Source: Enterobacter wuhouensis (GTDB lineage: Bacteria; Pseudomonadota; Gammaproteobacteria; Enterobacterales; Enterobacteriaceae). From it: a stretch of DNA of 64,000 nt. Numbering within the stretch: position 1 is the stretch's first letter; each line of letters begins with the position of its first letter. The stretch is from the NCBI RefSeq assembly GCF_004331265.1, contig NZ_SJOO01000006.1:1-64000 (forward strand), read 5' to 3'. The notes beneath the pieces are model-generated. The model made no database searches. It was not told the DNA's origin and saw nothing but the letters and a program-made list of their open reading frames with translations. Both the position numbers and the translations under genes were made by a program. Of the stretch, positions 10,519-21,794 are shown in pieces.

Positions 10519-12015
10519 ATGGCTCACTCACATTTATTAGCAGAAAGAATTTCCCGCCTCAGCAGCGCGCTGGAGAAAGGCCTTTACGAGCGTAGCCACG
10601 CCATTCGCCTCTGTTTGCTGGCAGCGTTAAGCGGTGAAAGCGTGTTCTTGCTGGGCCCGCCCGGTATCGCCAAAAGCCTGATTGCCCGTCGGCTGAAGTT
10701 TGCCTTTCAAAACGCGCGCGCGTTTGAATACCTGATGACGCGCTTCTCCACGCCCGAGGAAGTTTTTGGCCCGCTCTCCATTCAGGCGCTAAAGGATGAG
10801 GGGCGCTATGAACGTTTGACCGCAGGATATCTCCCTGAAGCAGAGATAGTTTTTCTCGATGAAATCTGGAAAGCCGGTCCGGCGATCCTGAATACCCTGC
10901 TGACGGCGATTAACGAACGTCGTTTCCGCAACGGCGCCAGCGAAGAGAAAATCCCGATGCGCCTGCTGGTGGCCGCCTCAAACGAACTGCCCGAAGCCGA
11001 CAGCAGCCTGGAAGCCCTCTACGACCGCATGCTGATCCGCCTGTGGCTGGACAAAGTGCAGGACAAGTCCAACTTCCGCTCCATGCTGGTGAGCCAGCAG
11101 GATGAAAATGAAAATCCGGTCTCCGCTTCGCTGCAGGTGACGGATGAGGAGTATGACCAGTGGCAGCAGGACATCGGCAAAATCAAACTGCCCGATGCCG
11201 TATTTGAGCTGATCTTTATGCTGCGCCAGCAGCTCGATTTACTGCCTTCTGCGCCTTACGTTTCCGACCGTCGCTGGAAAAAAGCCATTCGCCTGCTGCA
11301 GGCCAGCGCGCTGTTCAGTGGACGTGATGCCGTCGCGCCAATCGATCTGATCCTGCTGAAAGACTGCCTCTGGCACGATGCTGAAGGCATGAACCTGATG
11401 CAGCAGCAGCTTGAAGTATTGATGACCGGGCACGCCTGGGGCCAGCAGTCGATGCTCAACCAGCTGGGCGCAATTGCCCAACGGCGCATTCAGCTCCAGC
11501 AGCAGCAAAGCGATAAAACGGCCCTGAAGGTGACCCGCCTTGGCGGCATGTTCTCGCGTAAGCCGCACTATGAATTGCCTGCCGAACTGACCGGCGCAAC
11601 GCTAACACTGCTGCTTCAGCAGCCGCTTAAACTTCACGACATGCAGGTGGTTCACGTTACGATAGAGCGCGACGCGCTGGCGCAGTGGCTCGATAAAAGC
11701 GGTGAGATCCGCGGCAAGCTCAACGGCATCGGTTTTGCCCAGCCGCTGAATATGGAGGTGGACAGCAGCCAGCATCTGGTGATCCGCGACGTCAGCCTGC
11801 AGGGATCGCGTCTGGCGCTGCCGGGCGCCGCTTCCGATAGCGTGCCGGAAGAGATCAAGCAGCAGCTTGAAGCGCTTGATACCGAATGGCACCAGCAGCA
11901 CACCCGCTTCAGCGAGCAGCAAAAATGCCTCTTTATTCATAGCGACTGGTTAGGCCGCATCGAAGCCAGCCTGCAGGACGTCAGCGCGCAGATCAAACAG
12001 GCGCGTCAATGCTAA
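10519..12015 (+). CDS. ravA: RavA, MoxR-family AAA+ ATPase
   Basis: A 498-residue hexameric ATPase that in E. coli binds the lysine decarboxylase LdcI and, with ViaA, modulates respiratory complexes and aminoglycoside sensitivity. Walker A is GPPGIAKS (46-53) and Walker B is VFLDEI (about 110-115), followed by sensor residues and the LARA-containing C-terminal region. The start at 10519 ([12 protein letters not shown]) matches the E. coli length. An upstream in-frame ATG at 10363 would add 52 non-conserved residues. Its last 7 bases overlap viaA, indicating an operon. Confidence 0.95.
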   Translation: MAHSHLLAERISRLSSALEKGLYERSHAIRLCLLAALSGESVFLLGPPGIAKSLIARRLKFAFQNARAFEYLMTRFSTPEEVFGPLSIQALKDEGRYERLTAGYLPEAEIVFLDEIWKAGPAILNTLLTAINERRFRNGASEEKIPMRLLVAASNELPEADSSLEALYDRMLIRLWLDKVQDKSNFRSMLVSQQDENENPVSASLQVTDEEYDQWQQDIGKIKLPDAVFELIFMLRQQLDLLPSAPYVSDRRWKKAIRLLQASALFSGRDAVAPIDLILLKDCLWHDAEGMNLMQQQLEVLMTGHAWGQQSMLNQLGAIAQRRIQLQQQQSDKTALKVTRLGGMFSRKPHYELPAELTGATLTLLLQQPLKLHDMQVVHVTIERDALAQWLDKSGEIRGKLNGIGFAQPLNMEVDSSQHLVIRDVSLQGSRLALPGAASDSVPEEIKQQLEALDTEWHQQHTRFSEQQKCLFIHSDWLGRIEASLQDVSAQIKQARQC

Positions 12016-13460
12016 CGCTGGACACGCTCAACGTCATGCTGGCGGTCAGCGAGGAAGGGCTGATCGAAGAGGTGGTCATTACCCTTCTGGCATCCCCCCA
12101 GCTGGCGGCCTTCTTTGAAAAATTCCCAAAGCTCAAAAAGGCGATGACCGACGATCTCCCGCGCTGGCGCGATAGCCTGCGTCAGCGGTTTAAGGAGACG
12201 GAAGTCCCGCCAGAGCTGACGGAGGAAGTCGCCAGCTATCAGCAGTGCCAGCGGCTGTCGACACCGCAGTTTATCGTCCAGCTACCGCAAACCCTTACGC
12301 TGCTTGATAAAGTACATTCTCCGTTTGCAAGCCAGGCCCGCGCGCTGGTCACGGATAACGCCACCTTTACTCCGGCGCTGCATACCCTGTTTTTACAGCG
12401 CTGGCGGCTGAGCCTTGTTGTCCAGGCCACGACGCTGAACCAGCAGCTGCTGGATGAAGAGCGCGAACAGCTGCTCAGCGAAGTTCAGGAGCGTATGACG
12501 CTGAGCGGTCAGCTTGAAGAGGTGCTGGTAGAAAATGAAAACGCCGCCGGGCGTCTCTGGGACATGAGCGCCGGACAGCTGAAGCGCGGCGATTACCAGC
12601 TGATCGTGAAGTACGGCGACTTTCTGACCCAGCAGCCGGAGCTGATGAAGCTTGCGGAACAGCTGGGCCGCTCGCGGGAGGCAAAATCTGTCCCAAAGAA
12701 AGATGCGCCGATGGAAACCTTCCGTACCCTGGTACGCGAACCGGCCACCGTGCCGGAGCAGGTCGATGGCTTGCAGCAAAGCGATGACATCCTGCGCCTG
12801 CTGCCCACCGAGCTAAGCACGCTGGGGATGACCGAGCTGGAGTATGAGTTTTATCGTCGGCTGGTGGAGAAACAGCTCCTTACCTACCGGCTGCACGGCG
12901 AATCCTGGCGTGAGAAGCTTAGCCAGCGCCCGGTCATCCATCAGGACTTTGATGAACAGCCGCGCGGGCCATTCATTGTCTGTGTTGATACCTCTGGCTC
13001 GATGGGCGGTTTCAACGAGCAGTGTGCGAAGGCGTTCTGCCTGGCCCTGATGCGCGTGGCGCTCGCCGATCGCCGTCGCTGTTTCATCATGCTCTTTTCC
13101 AGCGAAGTGGTGGGCTATGAGCTGACGAACCAGCAGGGGATTGAGCAGGCGATCCGCTTTTTGAGCCAGCGTTTTCGCGGCGGTACCGATCTGGCCAGCT
13201 GCTTTCGCAGCATCGTCGAACGTATGCAGGGCGGGGACTGGTACGACGCCGACGCGGTGGTGATTTCCGATTTTATCGCCCAGCGGCTGCCGGATGACGT
13301 GGTGAATAAAGTGAAGGAGTTACAGCGGGTACACCAGCACCGCTTTCATGCCGTGGCGATGTCGGCACATGGAAAACCCGGCATCATGCGCATCTTCGAT
13401 CATATCTGGCGCTTTGATACCGGGCTGCGTAGCCGCCTGCTCAGACGCTGGCGGCGCTAA
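12009..13460 (+). CDS. viaA: ViaA, VWA-domain partner of RavA
   Basis: A 483-residue protein with a C-terminal von Willebrand factor A domain. Its metal-ion-dependent adhesion site reads DTSGSMGG near residues 326-333. A long helical N-terminal half precedes it. Its gene pairs with ravA in the MoxR/VWA manner and overlaps it by 7 bases. The stop codon TAA abuts the TAA of the convergent asnA with no intervening base, so no separate terminator can lie between them. Confidence 0.95.
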   Translation: MLTLDTLNVMLAVSEEGLIEEVVITLLASPQLAAFFEKFPKLKKAMTDDLPRWRDSLRQRFKETEVPPELTEEVASYQQCQRLSTPQFIVQLPQTLTLLDKVHSPFASQARALVTDNATFTPALHTLFLQRWRLSLVVQATTLNQQLLDEEREQLLSEVQERMTLSGQLEEVLVENENAAGRLWDMSAGQLKRGDYQLIVKYGDFLTQQPELMKLAEQLGRSREAKSVPKKDAPMETFRTLVREPATVPEQVDGLQQSDDILRLLPTELSTLGMTELEYEFYRRLVEKQLLTYRLHGESWREKLSQRPVIHQDFDEQPRGPFIVCVDTSGSMGGFNEQCAKAFCLALMRVALADRRRCFIMLFSSEVVGYELTNQQGIEQAIRFLSQRFRGGTDLASCFRSIVERMQGGDWYDADAVVISDFIAQRLPDDVVNKVKELQRVHQHRFHAVAMSAHGKPGIMRIFDHIWRFDTGLRSRLLRRWRR

Positions 13461-14453
13461 TTAAAGAAGGGAACCGACGCTCTCACGAACCTGCTGCGGC
13501 CAGACGCCACACTGCACCTGACCAATGTGAGAGAGCTGCAGAAGAAGCATGGTCAGACGAGACTGGCCAATACCGCCGCCGATGGTCTGCGGCATTTCAC
13601 CGCGCAGCAGCGCCTGGTGCCACTCGAGTTTGAGACGATCTTCATCACCGGTTACCGCCAGCTGACGCTTAAGCGCATCGGCATCCACGCGGATCCCCAT
13701 AGAAGAGAGTTCGAACGCATCTTCCAGAATCGGGTTCCAGACCAGGATATCACCGTTCAGCCCGGCAAATTCGCTCTCACCCGAGGTGCTCCAGTCGTCA
13801 TAATCCGGGGCACGCACGTCGTGGCGCTTACCGTCAGACAGCTTGCCGCCGATCCCAATCAGGAACACGGCGCCCAGCTCTTTGGCAATCGCACGCTCGC
13901 GGCCTTTGGCATCCAGTTCCGGGAAGCGGCTCAGCAGCTCCTGGCTGTGAACAAAGTGGATCGATTCCGGCAGGAACGGTGCCAGACCAAACTCTTTGCT
14001 CACTGCCGCTTCGGTCGCTTTGATCCCGGCGTAGATCGCCTCAACGGTGGATTTCAGCGTACCGATATGACGTTCGCCATCACCCATCACGCGCTCCCAG
14101 TCCCACTGGTCAACGTAGACAGAGTGAATGGCGGTCAGACGGTCTTCATCGGGGCGAAGGGCTTTCATGTGCGTGTAGAGCCCTTCGCCCGCGCTGAAGT
14201 CGTGTTGTCCCAGGGTTTGACGCTTCCACTTCGCAAGGGAATGAACCACTTCGAACTGGGCGTCTGGCAGTGTCTTCACTTTCACCTGTACCGCTTTTTC
14301 GCATCCAGACAGGTTATCCTGCGTCCCGTCGCCCACGCGGCTGAGAATCGGTGCCTGAACTTCTATCAGCCCAAGCTTCTCTTCCAGCTGGCGTGAAAAA
14401 TGGGATTTAACGAAGCTGATCTGGCGTTGTTTTGCGATGTAAGCGGTTTTCAT
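13461..14453 (-). CDS. asnA: AsnA, aspartate-ammonia ligase
   Basis: Makes asparagine from aspartate, ammonia and ATP. The 330-residue protein matches E. coli AsnA throughout. It belongs to the class II aminoacyl-tRNA-synthetase-like fold, with [14 protein letters not shown] near the C-terminus as the ATP-binding motif 3 equivalent. It is divergent from its activator asnC across 151 bases. In E. coli AsnC activates asnA when asparagine is low. Confidence 0.97.
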   Translation of the reverse strand: MKTAYIAKQRQISFVKSHFSRQLEEKLGLIEVQAPILSRVGDGTQDNLSGCEKAVQVKVKTLPDAQFEVVHSLAKWKRQTLGQHDFSAGEGLYTHMKALRPDEDRLTAIHSVYVDQWDWERVMGDGERHIGTLKSTVEAIYAGIKATEAAVSKEFGLAPFLPESIHFVHSQELLSRFPELDAKGRERAIAKELGAVFLIGIGGKLSDGKRHDVRAPDYDDWSTSGESEFAGLNGDILVWNPILEDAFELSSMGIRVDADALKRQLAVTGDEDRLKLEWHQALLRGEMPQTIGGGIGQSRLTMLLLQLSHIGQVQCGVWPQQVRESVGSLL

Positions 14454-14543
14454 TATTTATACTCCTGCGTCCTGTTGGTATTGATTAAGCAACAGAAATG
14501 GCACTCAATTCAATAATCAAACAACAAAAAGCCTCCTTCACTT

Positions 14544-14571
14544 TTGATTCGATAAAATAAGGCGCTAGAAT
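14544..14571 (+). promoter_or_regulatory. Predicted asnC promoter
   Basis: TTGATT (14544-14549), a 16-bp spacer and TAGAAT (14566-14571) upstream of asnC, inside the asnA-asnC divergent region. The assignment is by sequence match only. Confidence 0.5.
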
Positions 14572-14604
14572 AGAGAGATTCACTAATCTTCATAAGAAAA
14601 ACCT

Positions 14605-15063
14605 ATGGAAAATTATCAGATCGACAATCTGGACCGCGGCATTCTGGAAGCGTTAATGGCCAATGCGCGCACCGCCTACGCCGAACTGGCGAAACAGTTT
14701 GGCGTCAGCCCGGGAACCATCCACGTGCGCGTAGAAAAGATGAAGCAGGCGGGGATCATCACCGGCGCACATATCGATGTCAGCCCAAAACAGCTGGGTT
14801 ATGACGTGTGCTGCTTTATCGGCATTATTCTTAAAAGCGCGAAAGACTATCCTTCCGCACTGGAAAAACTTAACGCGCTGGACGAGGTCACCGAGGCGTA
14901 TTACACCACCGGCCACTACAGCATCTTTATTAAGGTAATGTGCCGATCTATCGATGCCCTTCAGCAGGTACTTATCAACAAGATCCAAACAATCGATGAA
15001 ATTCAGTCCACCGAGACCCTGATCTCCCTGCAAAACCCGATCATGCGCACCATCCGCCCGTGA
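14605..15063 (+). CDS. asnC: AsnC, Lrp/AsnC-family regulator
   Basis: A 152-residue feast/famine regulator. The N-terminal helix-turn-helix (about 8-58) contains LAKQFGVSPGTIHVRVEKM. The C-terminal RAM domain (about 70-145) binds asparagine and drives oligomerisation. In E. coli it activates asnA and represses itself and mioC, which fits its place between the two. Confidence 0.96.
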   Translation: MENYQIDNLDRGILEALMANARTAYAELAKQFGVSPGTIHVRVEKMKQAGIITGAHIDVSPKQLGYDVCCFIGIILKSAKDYPSALEKLNALDEVTEAYYTTGHYSIFIKVMCRSIDALQQVLINKIQTIDEIQSTETLISLQNPIMRTIRP

Positions 15064-15084
15064 TCGGGCAATTTCATTCCCACA

Positions 15085-15124
15085 TTTTCCACAGGTAGAT
15101 CCCAGCTCGTTCACAGCGTACAAT
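15085..15124 (+). promoter_or_regulatory. mioC promoter region with a DnaA-box-like site
   Basis: TTTTCCACA (15085-15093) is one base from the DnaA box TTATCCACA. TACAAT (15119-15124) is a good -10 for mioC, although no strong -35 is visible. In E. coli DnaA represses this promoter, and transcription from it passes into oriC. Confidence 0.55.
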
Positions 15125-15153
15125 GGCCGCCTCTTTATCTGAGCGAGCGATCA

Positions 15154-15603
15154 ATGGCGGACATTACCCTTATCAGCGGCAGCACTCTTGGCGGTGCGGA
15201 ATACGTAGCGGAACATCTGGCTGAGAAGCTGGAAGACGCGGGCTTTTCTACAGAAACCCTGCACGGACCGTTACTTGAAGATCTCCCGTCTGACGGGGTC
15301 TGGCTGCTGATCACCTCCACGCACGGTGCGGGCGATCTTCCGGATAACCTGCAACCTTTATATGACGAACTGCAGGAACAACAGCCGGATCTGTCAAACG
15401 TCCGTTTTGGTGCGGTGGGGATCGGCAGTCGTGAATATGACACCTTCTGCGGTGCAATAGAGAAAGTCGAAGCCGCTGTTACCGCCTGTGGGGCAAAACA
15501 GCTGGGTGAAACGCTCAAGATCAACATCCTCGATCATGACATTCCGGAAGATCCAGCCGAGATCTGGCTAGCAGATTGGAAAAATTTACTCAAAAACGCT
15601 TAA
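15154..15603 (+). CDS. mioC: MioC, flavodoxin-like protein next to oriC
   Basis: A 149-residue FMN-binding flavodoxin-like protein. The phosphate-binding loop is SGSTLGGAE (about 8-16), and STHGAGDLPDN lies near residues 54-64. In E. coli it supports biotin synthase activity in vitro. It is transcribed toward oriC, which begins directly after its stop. Two residues longer than the E. coli protein as I recall it. Confidence 0.95.
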   Translation: MADITLISGSTLGGAEYVAEHLAEKLEDAGFSTETLHGPLLEDLPSDGVWLLITSTHGAGDLPDNLQPLYDELQEQQPDLSNVRFGAVGIGSREYDTFCGAIEKVEAAVTACGAKQLGETLKINILDHDIPEDPAEIWLADWKNLLKNA

Positions 15604-15619
15604 AGATCGCGCAAACAGA

Positions 15620-15628
15620 TGTGGATAA
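15620..15628 (-). promoter_or_regulatory. DnaA box R4
   Basis: TGTGGATAA on the plus strand, a perfect TTATCCACA on the minus strand. It is at the mioC side of oriC, as R4 is in E. coli. Confidence 0.92.
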
Positions 15629-15658
15629 CTCTGGTTAAAAGCTCGTATTAACCCGTAG

Positions 15659-15667
15659 TTATCCAAA
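15659..15667 (+). promoter_or_regulatory. DnaA box R3
   Basis: TTATCCAAA, the same one-base variant of the consensus as E. coli R3, a weak site. Confidence 0.85.
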
Positions 15668-15693
15668 GAACAACTCTGTAGTCGTTTTTGGCC

Positions 15694-15702
15694 TGTGTAT
15701 AA
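15694..15702 (-). promoter_or_regulatory. DnaA box R2
   Basis: TGTGTATAA, that is TTATACACA on the minus strand, the same sequence as E. coli R2. Confidence 0.9.
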
Positions 15703-15799
15703 AGTGCCATTTTGATCCCAGCTTATACGGCCCAGGATCACCGATCACTCACAGCAAACGATCCTTTCTAACCGCATGATCTTATTTGCGAGATCGGAC

Positions 15800-15808
15800 T
15801 TATCCACA
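15800..15808 (+). promoter_or_regulatory. DnaA box R1
   Basis: A perfect TTATCCACA next to the 13-mer region, where E. coli R1 lies. Confidence 0.92.
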
Positions 15809-15821
15809 AAGGTTCGCGATC

Positions 15822-15865
15822 CTAATAAGAGATCACAATAGAACAGATCTCTAAATAAAAAGATC
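15822..15865. other. DNA unwinding element: three 13-mers of oriC
   Basis: Read on the minus strand: R 13-mer GATCTCTTATTAG (15822-15834), M 13-mer GATCTGTTCTATT (15837-15849) and L 13-mer GATCTTTTTATTT (15853-15865). R and M match the E. coli sequences; L differs by one base. Each starts with GATC, so methylation state (Dam, SeqA) can be read here. Confidence 0.93.
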
Positions 15866-15977
15866 TTCTTTTTAATAGCCCTGGATCCCAATGCTTTCTC
15901 GAAAGACTAAAGTTGAGTAGAATCCACGGCCCGGGCTTCAATCCATTTTCATACCGCTTTACGCGAGGCAGACCACC

Positions 15978-17867
15978 ATGTTTTATCAGGATCCTTTCGA
16001 CGTCATCATCATTGGCGGGGGTCACGCAGGCACTGAGGCCGCAATGGCCGCAGCGCGTATGGGTCAGCAGACCCTGCTTTTGACACACAATATCGACACG
16101 CTGGGACAAATGTCCTGTAATCCGGCGATTGGCGGCATTGGGAAAGGACACCTGGTAAAAGAAGTGGATGCGCTTGGCGGCCTGATGGCGAAGGCGATCG
16201 ATCGTGCAGGCATTCAGTTTAGGATACTAAACGCGAGCAAAGGTCCTGCCGTTCGGGCCACCCGCGCTCAGGCAGATCGCGTGCTATACCGTCAGGCGGT
16301 GCGCACCGCACTGGAGAACCAGCCGAACCTGATGATCTTCCAGCAGGCGGTGGAAGATCTTATCGTCGAGAACGATCGCGTTGTGGGCGCTGTGACCCAG
16401 ATGGGCCTCAAGTTCCGCGCAAAATCGGTTGTGTTGACCGTGGGGACATTCCTGGACGGTAAAATTCATATCGGGCTGGACAACTACAGCGGTGGCCGTG
16501 CTGGCGATCCGCCGTCGATCCCCCTGTCTCGCCGTCTGCGTGAACTGCCGCTGCGCGTAAGCCGCCTCAAAACCGGTACGCCGCCGCGTATTGATGCGCG
16601 TACCATTGATTTCAGCGTACTGGCACAGCAGCACGGTGATAACCCGATGCCGGTCTTCTCGTTCATGGGCAACGTGGATCACCATCCCCAGCAAGTCCCG
16701 TGCTATATCACGTACACCAATGAAAAAACCCATGACGTGATCCGCAATAACCTCGATCGGAGCCCAATGTATGCCGGCGTGATCGAAGGGATCGGCCCGC
16801 GCTACTGCCCGTCGATCGAAGACAAAGTTATGCGTTTTGCCGATCGTAACCAGCACCAGATCTTCCTGGAGCCGGAAGGGCTGACGTCCAACGAAATTTA
16901 CCCGAACGGCATCTCCACCAGCCTGCCGTTCGACGTGCAGATGCAAATTGTTCGCTCAATGCAGGGCATGGAGAACGCAAGAATCGTGCGTCCCGGCTAC
17001 GCTATTGAGTACGATTTCTTCGATCCGCGTGACCTGAAGCCGACGCTGGAAAGCAAATTTATCCAGGGTCTGTTCTTCGCAGGCCAGATTAACGGTACCA
17101 CTGGCTACGAAGAAGCCGCCGCGCAGGGCCTGCTTGCGGGTCTTAATGCCGCGCGCTTCTCTGCTGAGAAAGAGGGCTGGGCGCCGGGCCGTTCCCAGGC
17201 TTATCTGGGCGTGCTGGTTGACGATCTCTGCACCCTGGGCACCAAAGAGCCGTACCGCATGTTTACCTCGCGCGCGGAATATCGCCTGATGCTGCGCGAA
17301 GATAACGCCGACCTGCGTCTGACCGAAATGGGCCGCGAGCTGGGTCTGGTGGATGACGAACGCTGGGCGCGCTTCAACGAGAAGCTGGAGCGCATTGAGC
17401 AGGAACGCCAGCGTCTGAAAACGACGTGGGTGAATCCACAGGCGGAGACCGCTGCCGAAGTAAACGCTCACTTAACAGCGCCGCTGTCGCGCGAAGCCAG
17501 CGGTGAAGATCTGCTGCGTCGCCCTGAAGTGACCTATGAGAACCTGGTGAAACTGACCGCGTTCGCGCCGGGACTGGAAGACGCTGAAGCGGCAGAGCAG
17601 GTTGAGATCCAGGTGAAGTACGAAGGTTACATCGCGCGTCAGCAGGATGAGATCGAAAAACAGCAGCGCAACGAAAACACGCTGCTGCCGGAAATGCTGG
17701 ACTACCGCCAGGTAACGGGCCTTTCCAACGAAGTGATCGCTAAGCTGAACGATCACAAACCTGTGTCGATCGGCCAGGCTTCCCGTATCTCTGGCGTCAC
17801 ACCGGCCGCGATTTCGATTCTTCTGGTGTGGTTGAAAAAGCAAGGTATGCTGCGCCGCAGCGCGTAG
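15978..17867 (+). CDS. mnmG: MnmG (GidA), tRNA uridine 5-carboxymethylaminomethyl modification enzyme
   Basis: A 629-residue FAD-dependent enzyme that works with MnmE (43178-44542 in this window) to modify U34 of certain tRNAs. The N-terminal dinucleotide-binding motif is [17 protein letters not shown] (about 13-29). A second hallmark is [14 protein letters not shown] (about 46-59). The C-terminal helical domain binds MnmE. It is transcribed away from oriC; in E. coli this transcription influences initiation. It is followed by REP palindromes and rsmG. Confidence 0.97.
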   Translation: MFYQDPFDVIIIGGGHAGTEAAMAAARMGQQTLLLTHNIDTLGQMSCNPAIGGIGKGHLVKEVDALGGLMAKAIDRAGIQFRILNASKGPAVRATRAQADRVLYRQAVRTALENQPNLMIFQQAVEDLIVENDRVVGAVTQMGLKFRAKSVVLTVGTFLDGKIHIGLDNYSGGRAGDPPSIPLSRRLRELPLRVSRLKTGTPPRIDARTIDFSVLAQQHGDNPMPVFSFMGNVDHHPQQVPCYITYTNEKTHDVIRNNLDRSPMYAGVIEGIGPRYCPSIEDKVMRFADRNQHQIFLEPEGLTSNEIYPNGISTSLPFDVQMQIVRSMQGMENARIVRPGYAIEYDFFDPRDLKPTLESKFIQGLFFAGQINGTTGYEEAAAQGLLAGLNAARFSAEKEGWAPGRSQAYLGVLVDDLCTLGTKEPYRMFTSRAEYRLMLREDNADLRLTEMGRELGLVDDERWARFNEKLERIEQERQRLKTTWVNPQAETAAEVNAHLTAPLSREASGEDLLRRPEVTYENLVKLTAFAPGLEDAEAAEQVEIQVKYEGYIARQQDEIEKQQRNENTLLPEMLDYRQVTGLSNEVIAKLNDHKPVSIGQASRISGVTPAAISILLVWLKKQGMLRRSA

Positions 17868-17887
17868 TCTCTTGAACATTGCTTTTT

Positions 17888-17954
17888 GGCGGGTGGCGCT
17901 TCGCTTGCCCGCCCTACTTATTCGTAGGCCCGGTAAGCGACAGCGCCACCGGGC
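17888..17954. repeat. REP pair (BIME) between mnmG and rsmG
   Basis: Two imperfect palindromes face each other. GGCGGGTGGCGC...GCCCGCC occupies 17888-17913 and GTAGGCCCGGTAAGCG...GCGCCACCGGGC occupies 17924-17954. The same pair occurs at 33622-33692 and 39403-39471. It lies in the short gap of a co-transcribed pair and may protect or punctuate the mnmG message. Confidence 0.88.
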
Positions 17955-17980
17955 GAAAAATCGCTAAACAGGTATTCACC

Positions 17981-18604
17981 GTGCTCAATAAACTTTCTCG
18001 TCTGCTGGATCAGGCAGGTATTTCGCTCACCGATCGCCAGAAAAATCAGCTGGTGGCCTATGTCGATATGCTGAACAAATGGAACAAAGCGTACAACCTG
18101 ACCTCCGTACGCGACCCCAACGAGATGCTGGTTCGCCATATCCTCGACAGCATTGTGGTTGCGCCCTGGCTGAAAGGTGAACGCTTTATCGATGTGGGTA
18201 CTGGCCCTGGCCTGCCGGGAATTCCGCTGTCTATTGTCCGCCCCGAGAGCCATTTCACGCTGCTCGACAGCCTTGGCAAGCGCGTGCGCTTTTTGCGTCA
18301 GGTACAGCATGAACTGAAGCTTGAGAACATCACGCCTGTGCAGAGCAGGGTAGAAGCGTTTCCGGCGGAGCCACCGTTTGACGGCGTTATCAGCCGTGCA
18401 TTTGCCTCACTGAACGACATGGTGAGCTGGTGCAAACATCTGCCTGCTGAAAATGGCCGTTTCTATGCGCTGAAAGGGCTGCTGCCTGGAGAGGAAATTG
18501 ACCAGCTTCCGGCCGGCTTTGCCGTCGAATCCATTGAGAAATTACAGATTCCTCAACTCGATGGCGAACGGCATCTGGTGATAATTAAGCCAAACAATTT
18601 TTAA
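17981..18604 (+). CDS. rsmG: RsmG (GidB), 16S rRNA 7-methylguanosine-527 methyltransferase
   Basis: A 207-residue SAM-dependent methyltransferase for G527 of 16S rRNA; in other bacteria its loss gives low-level streptomycin resistance. The SAM-binding motif [15 protein letters not shown] lies at about 69-83. The start chosen is GTG at 17981 ([16 protein letters not shown]), which gives the E. coli length. The open frame extends back to an ATG at 17879, but that part translates the REP element and is rejected. Confidence 0.95.
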   Translation: MLNKLSRLLDQAGISLTDRQKNQLVAYVDMLNKWNKAYNLTSVRDPNEMLVRHILDSIVVAPWLKGERFIDVGTGPGLPGIPLSIVRPESHFTLLDSLGKRVRFLRQVQHELKLENITPVQSRVEAFPAEPPFDGVISRAFASLNDMVSWCKHLPAENGRFYALKGLLPGEEIDQLPAGFAVESIEKLQIPQLDGERHLVIIKPNNF

Positions 18605-19102
18605 AAATATAATAAAAATTGTGGAATTTGTGCTGTTCTCATCGTGTTAAAAAACAGCACATCTAAAGGGATTTTACTGGCGCTAATTTAACCTCGTTGT
18701 TACTAAGGATTTTCTTACGGTTAACCTCGTCACTATTGTTCACCGTGAAGATAGTCAACTACGAAAATATCAGTCTGCTAAAAGTGGGTCGTGGCAACGA
18801 GAATGGAATGTTAAATATTTATTAAGAATGTCAATAAAAGGTTTTTGTTGTATACAGGGCTGTTTTGAAAATAGTTACGATATTTTGTCTTTAATTTCAT
18901 AAAGATGAAATAAAGCGATTTACGTCTTTGATAAATACGACCTTATCGTAAATGTGTATTTTGTGATCTCGTGCACGCTTTATCACCAACGTTTTCGCGC
19001 TGTTTGCAGTTTTGTCCGAAGGTCGACACTTTAGCCAAAAGTTAAAAAATAGCGCCGGGGAAAAATATTTAAACATTTATTCACCTTTTCGCTACTTAAT
19101 GT
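18605..19102. other. AT-rich intergenic region between rsmG and the atp promoter
   Basis: About 500 bases with no gene that I can support. It is clearly more AT-rich than its surroundings. One stem-loop is visible, GTGCTGTT (18630-18637) against AACAGCAC (18653-18660) with a 15-base loop, and no T run follows. It may hold upstream activating or nucleoid-protein sites for the atp operon; nothing specific is evident. Confidence 0.6.
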
Positions 19103-19130
19103 TTGAAATCACGGGTACGCACCGTATAAT
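19103..19130 (+). promoter_or_regulatory. atp operon promoter
   Basis: TTGAAA (19103-19108), a 16-bp spacer and a perfect TATAAT (19125-19130) lie about 90 bases before atpI. This is the strongest sigma-70 match in the region and is placed as in E. coli. Confidence 0.8.
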
Positions 19131-19220
19131 TTGTCCGCTTTTTGATGCTTGACTCCGAGCCTTAAAGGACGTTTTATACGACACGCGGCATACCTCGAAG
19201 GGAGCAGGAGTAAAAACGTG

Positions 19221-20425
<1,205 letters not shown>

Positions 20426-20457
20426 TTTTTTTACCAACACTACTACGTTTTAATTGA

Positions 20458-20747
<290 letters not shown>

Positions 20748-20763
20748 TAAGAGGTATTGTGCT

Positions 20764-21234
20764 GTGAACATGAACGCAACAATCCTCGGCCAGGCCATCG
20801 CGTTTATTCTCTTTGTCTGGTTCTGCATGAAGTATGTATGGCCGCCTTTAATGGCTGCCATCGAAAAACGTCAGAAAGAAATTGCTGACGGTCTGGCTTC
20901 TGCAGAACGCGCCAAGAAAGATTTGGACCTTGCACAGGCCAACGCGACAGACCAGCTGAAAAAAGCCAAAGCGGAAGCTCAGGTAATCATTGAACAGGCT
21001 AACAAACGCCGTTCTCAGATCCTGGACGAAGCCAAAGCGGAAGCAGAACAGGAACGTACTAAGATCGTGACACAAGCTCAGGCTGAAATTGATGCCGAGC
21101 GTAAACGTGCTCGTGAAGAACTGCGTAAGCAGGTTGCGATTCTGGCTGTTGCTGGCGCCGAGAAGATCATCGAACGTTCCGTGGATGAAGCTGCTAACAG
21201 CGACATCGTGGACAAACTTGTCGCTGAACTGTAA
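20764..21234 (+). CDS. atpF: AtpF, F1Fo ATP synthase subunit b
   Basis: A 156-residue peripheral stalk subunit. One N-terminal membrane helix (about 5-25) is followed by a long charged coiled coil rich in Lys, Glu and Ala. The start is GTG at 20764, as in E. coli. An ATG two codons later is possible but would break family length. Confidence 0.96.
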   Translation: MNMNATILGQAIAFILFVWFCMKYVWPPLMAAIEKRQKEIADGLASAERAKKDLDLAQANATDQLKKAKAEAQVIIEQANKRRSQILDEAKAEAEQERTKIVTQAQAEIDAERKRAREELRKQVAILAVAGAEKIIERSVDEAANSDIVDKLVAEL

Positions 21235-21248
21235 GGAGGGAGGGGCTG

Positions 21249-21782
21249 ATGTCTGAATTTGTTACGGTAGCTCGCCCCTACGCCAAAGCAGCTTTTGACT
21301 TTGCTGTCGAACACCAAAATGTCGATCGCTGGCAGGATATGCTGGCGTTTGCCGCTGAGGTGACGAAAAACGAACAAATGGCCGAGTTGCTGTCTGGTGC
21401 ATTAGCGCCTGATACCCTCGCCGCGTCGTTTATCGCCGTGTGCGGAGAGCAACTGGATGCCAACGGCCAGAACCTGATTAAGGTGATGGCTGAGAATGGT
21501 CGTCTCCGTGTGCTCCCGGATGTTCTCGAGCAGTTTGAGCACTTACGTGCGCTGAGTGAAGCTACTGCCGAAGTCGAAGTGACTTCTGCGACTGAACTGA
21601 GTACTGAACAGCTTGCGAAAATCACCGCCGCGATGGAAAAACGTCTGTCACGCAAAGTTAAGCTGAATTGCAAAATCGATAAGTCTGTAATGGCAGGCGT
21701 AATCATCCGCTCGGGTGATATGGTCATTGATGGCAGCGTACGCGGCCGTCTTGAACGCCTTGCAGACGTCTTGCAGTCTTAA
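21249..21782 (+). CDS. atpH: AtpH, F1Fo ATP synthase subunit delta
   Basis: A 177-residue subunit that joins the b dimer to the top of the alpha3-beta3 hexamer. Family features include [13 protein letters not shown] at the N-terminus and the C-terminal [22 protein letters not shown]. It is 14 bases after atpF, with AAGGAGG just upstream. Confidence 0.97.
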   Translation: MSEFVTVARPYAKAAFDFAVEHQNVDRWQDMLAFAAEVTKNEQMAELLSGALAPDTLAASFIAVCGEQLDANGQNLIKVMAENGRLRVLPDVLEQFEHLRALSEATAEVEVTSATELSTEQLAKITAAMEKRLSRKVKLNCKIDKSVMAGVIIRSGDMVIDGSVRGRLERLADVLQS

Positions 21783-21794
21783 GGGGACTGGAGC

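Larger units (their letters stand above)
15604..15900. other. oriC: Chromosomal replication origin oriC
   Basis: The mioC-mnmG interval has every part of an enterobacterial oriC. There are four DnaA boxes in E. coli order (R4, R3, R2, R1 reading on the plus strand), a 5M-like box TTATACGGC (15723-15731) and three AT-rich 13-mers. I counted twelve GATC sites between mioC and mnmG. Orientation relative to mioC and mnmG is as in E. coli. The segment between R2 and R1 (about 15703-15799) would carry the IHF and Fis sites, which I did not resolve individually. Confidence 0.97.

Noticed and set aside
17879..17980. ATG start for rsmG upstream of 17981
   Set aside because: The added 34 codons are the translated REP element; GTG at 17981 matches the family start.
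18630..18660. Stem-loop after rsmG as a terminator
   Set aside because: The loop is 15 bases and no T run follows, so it does not fit a rho-independent terminator.
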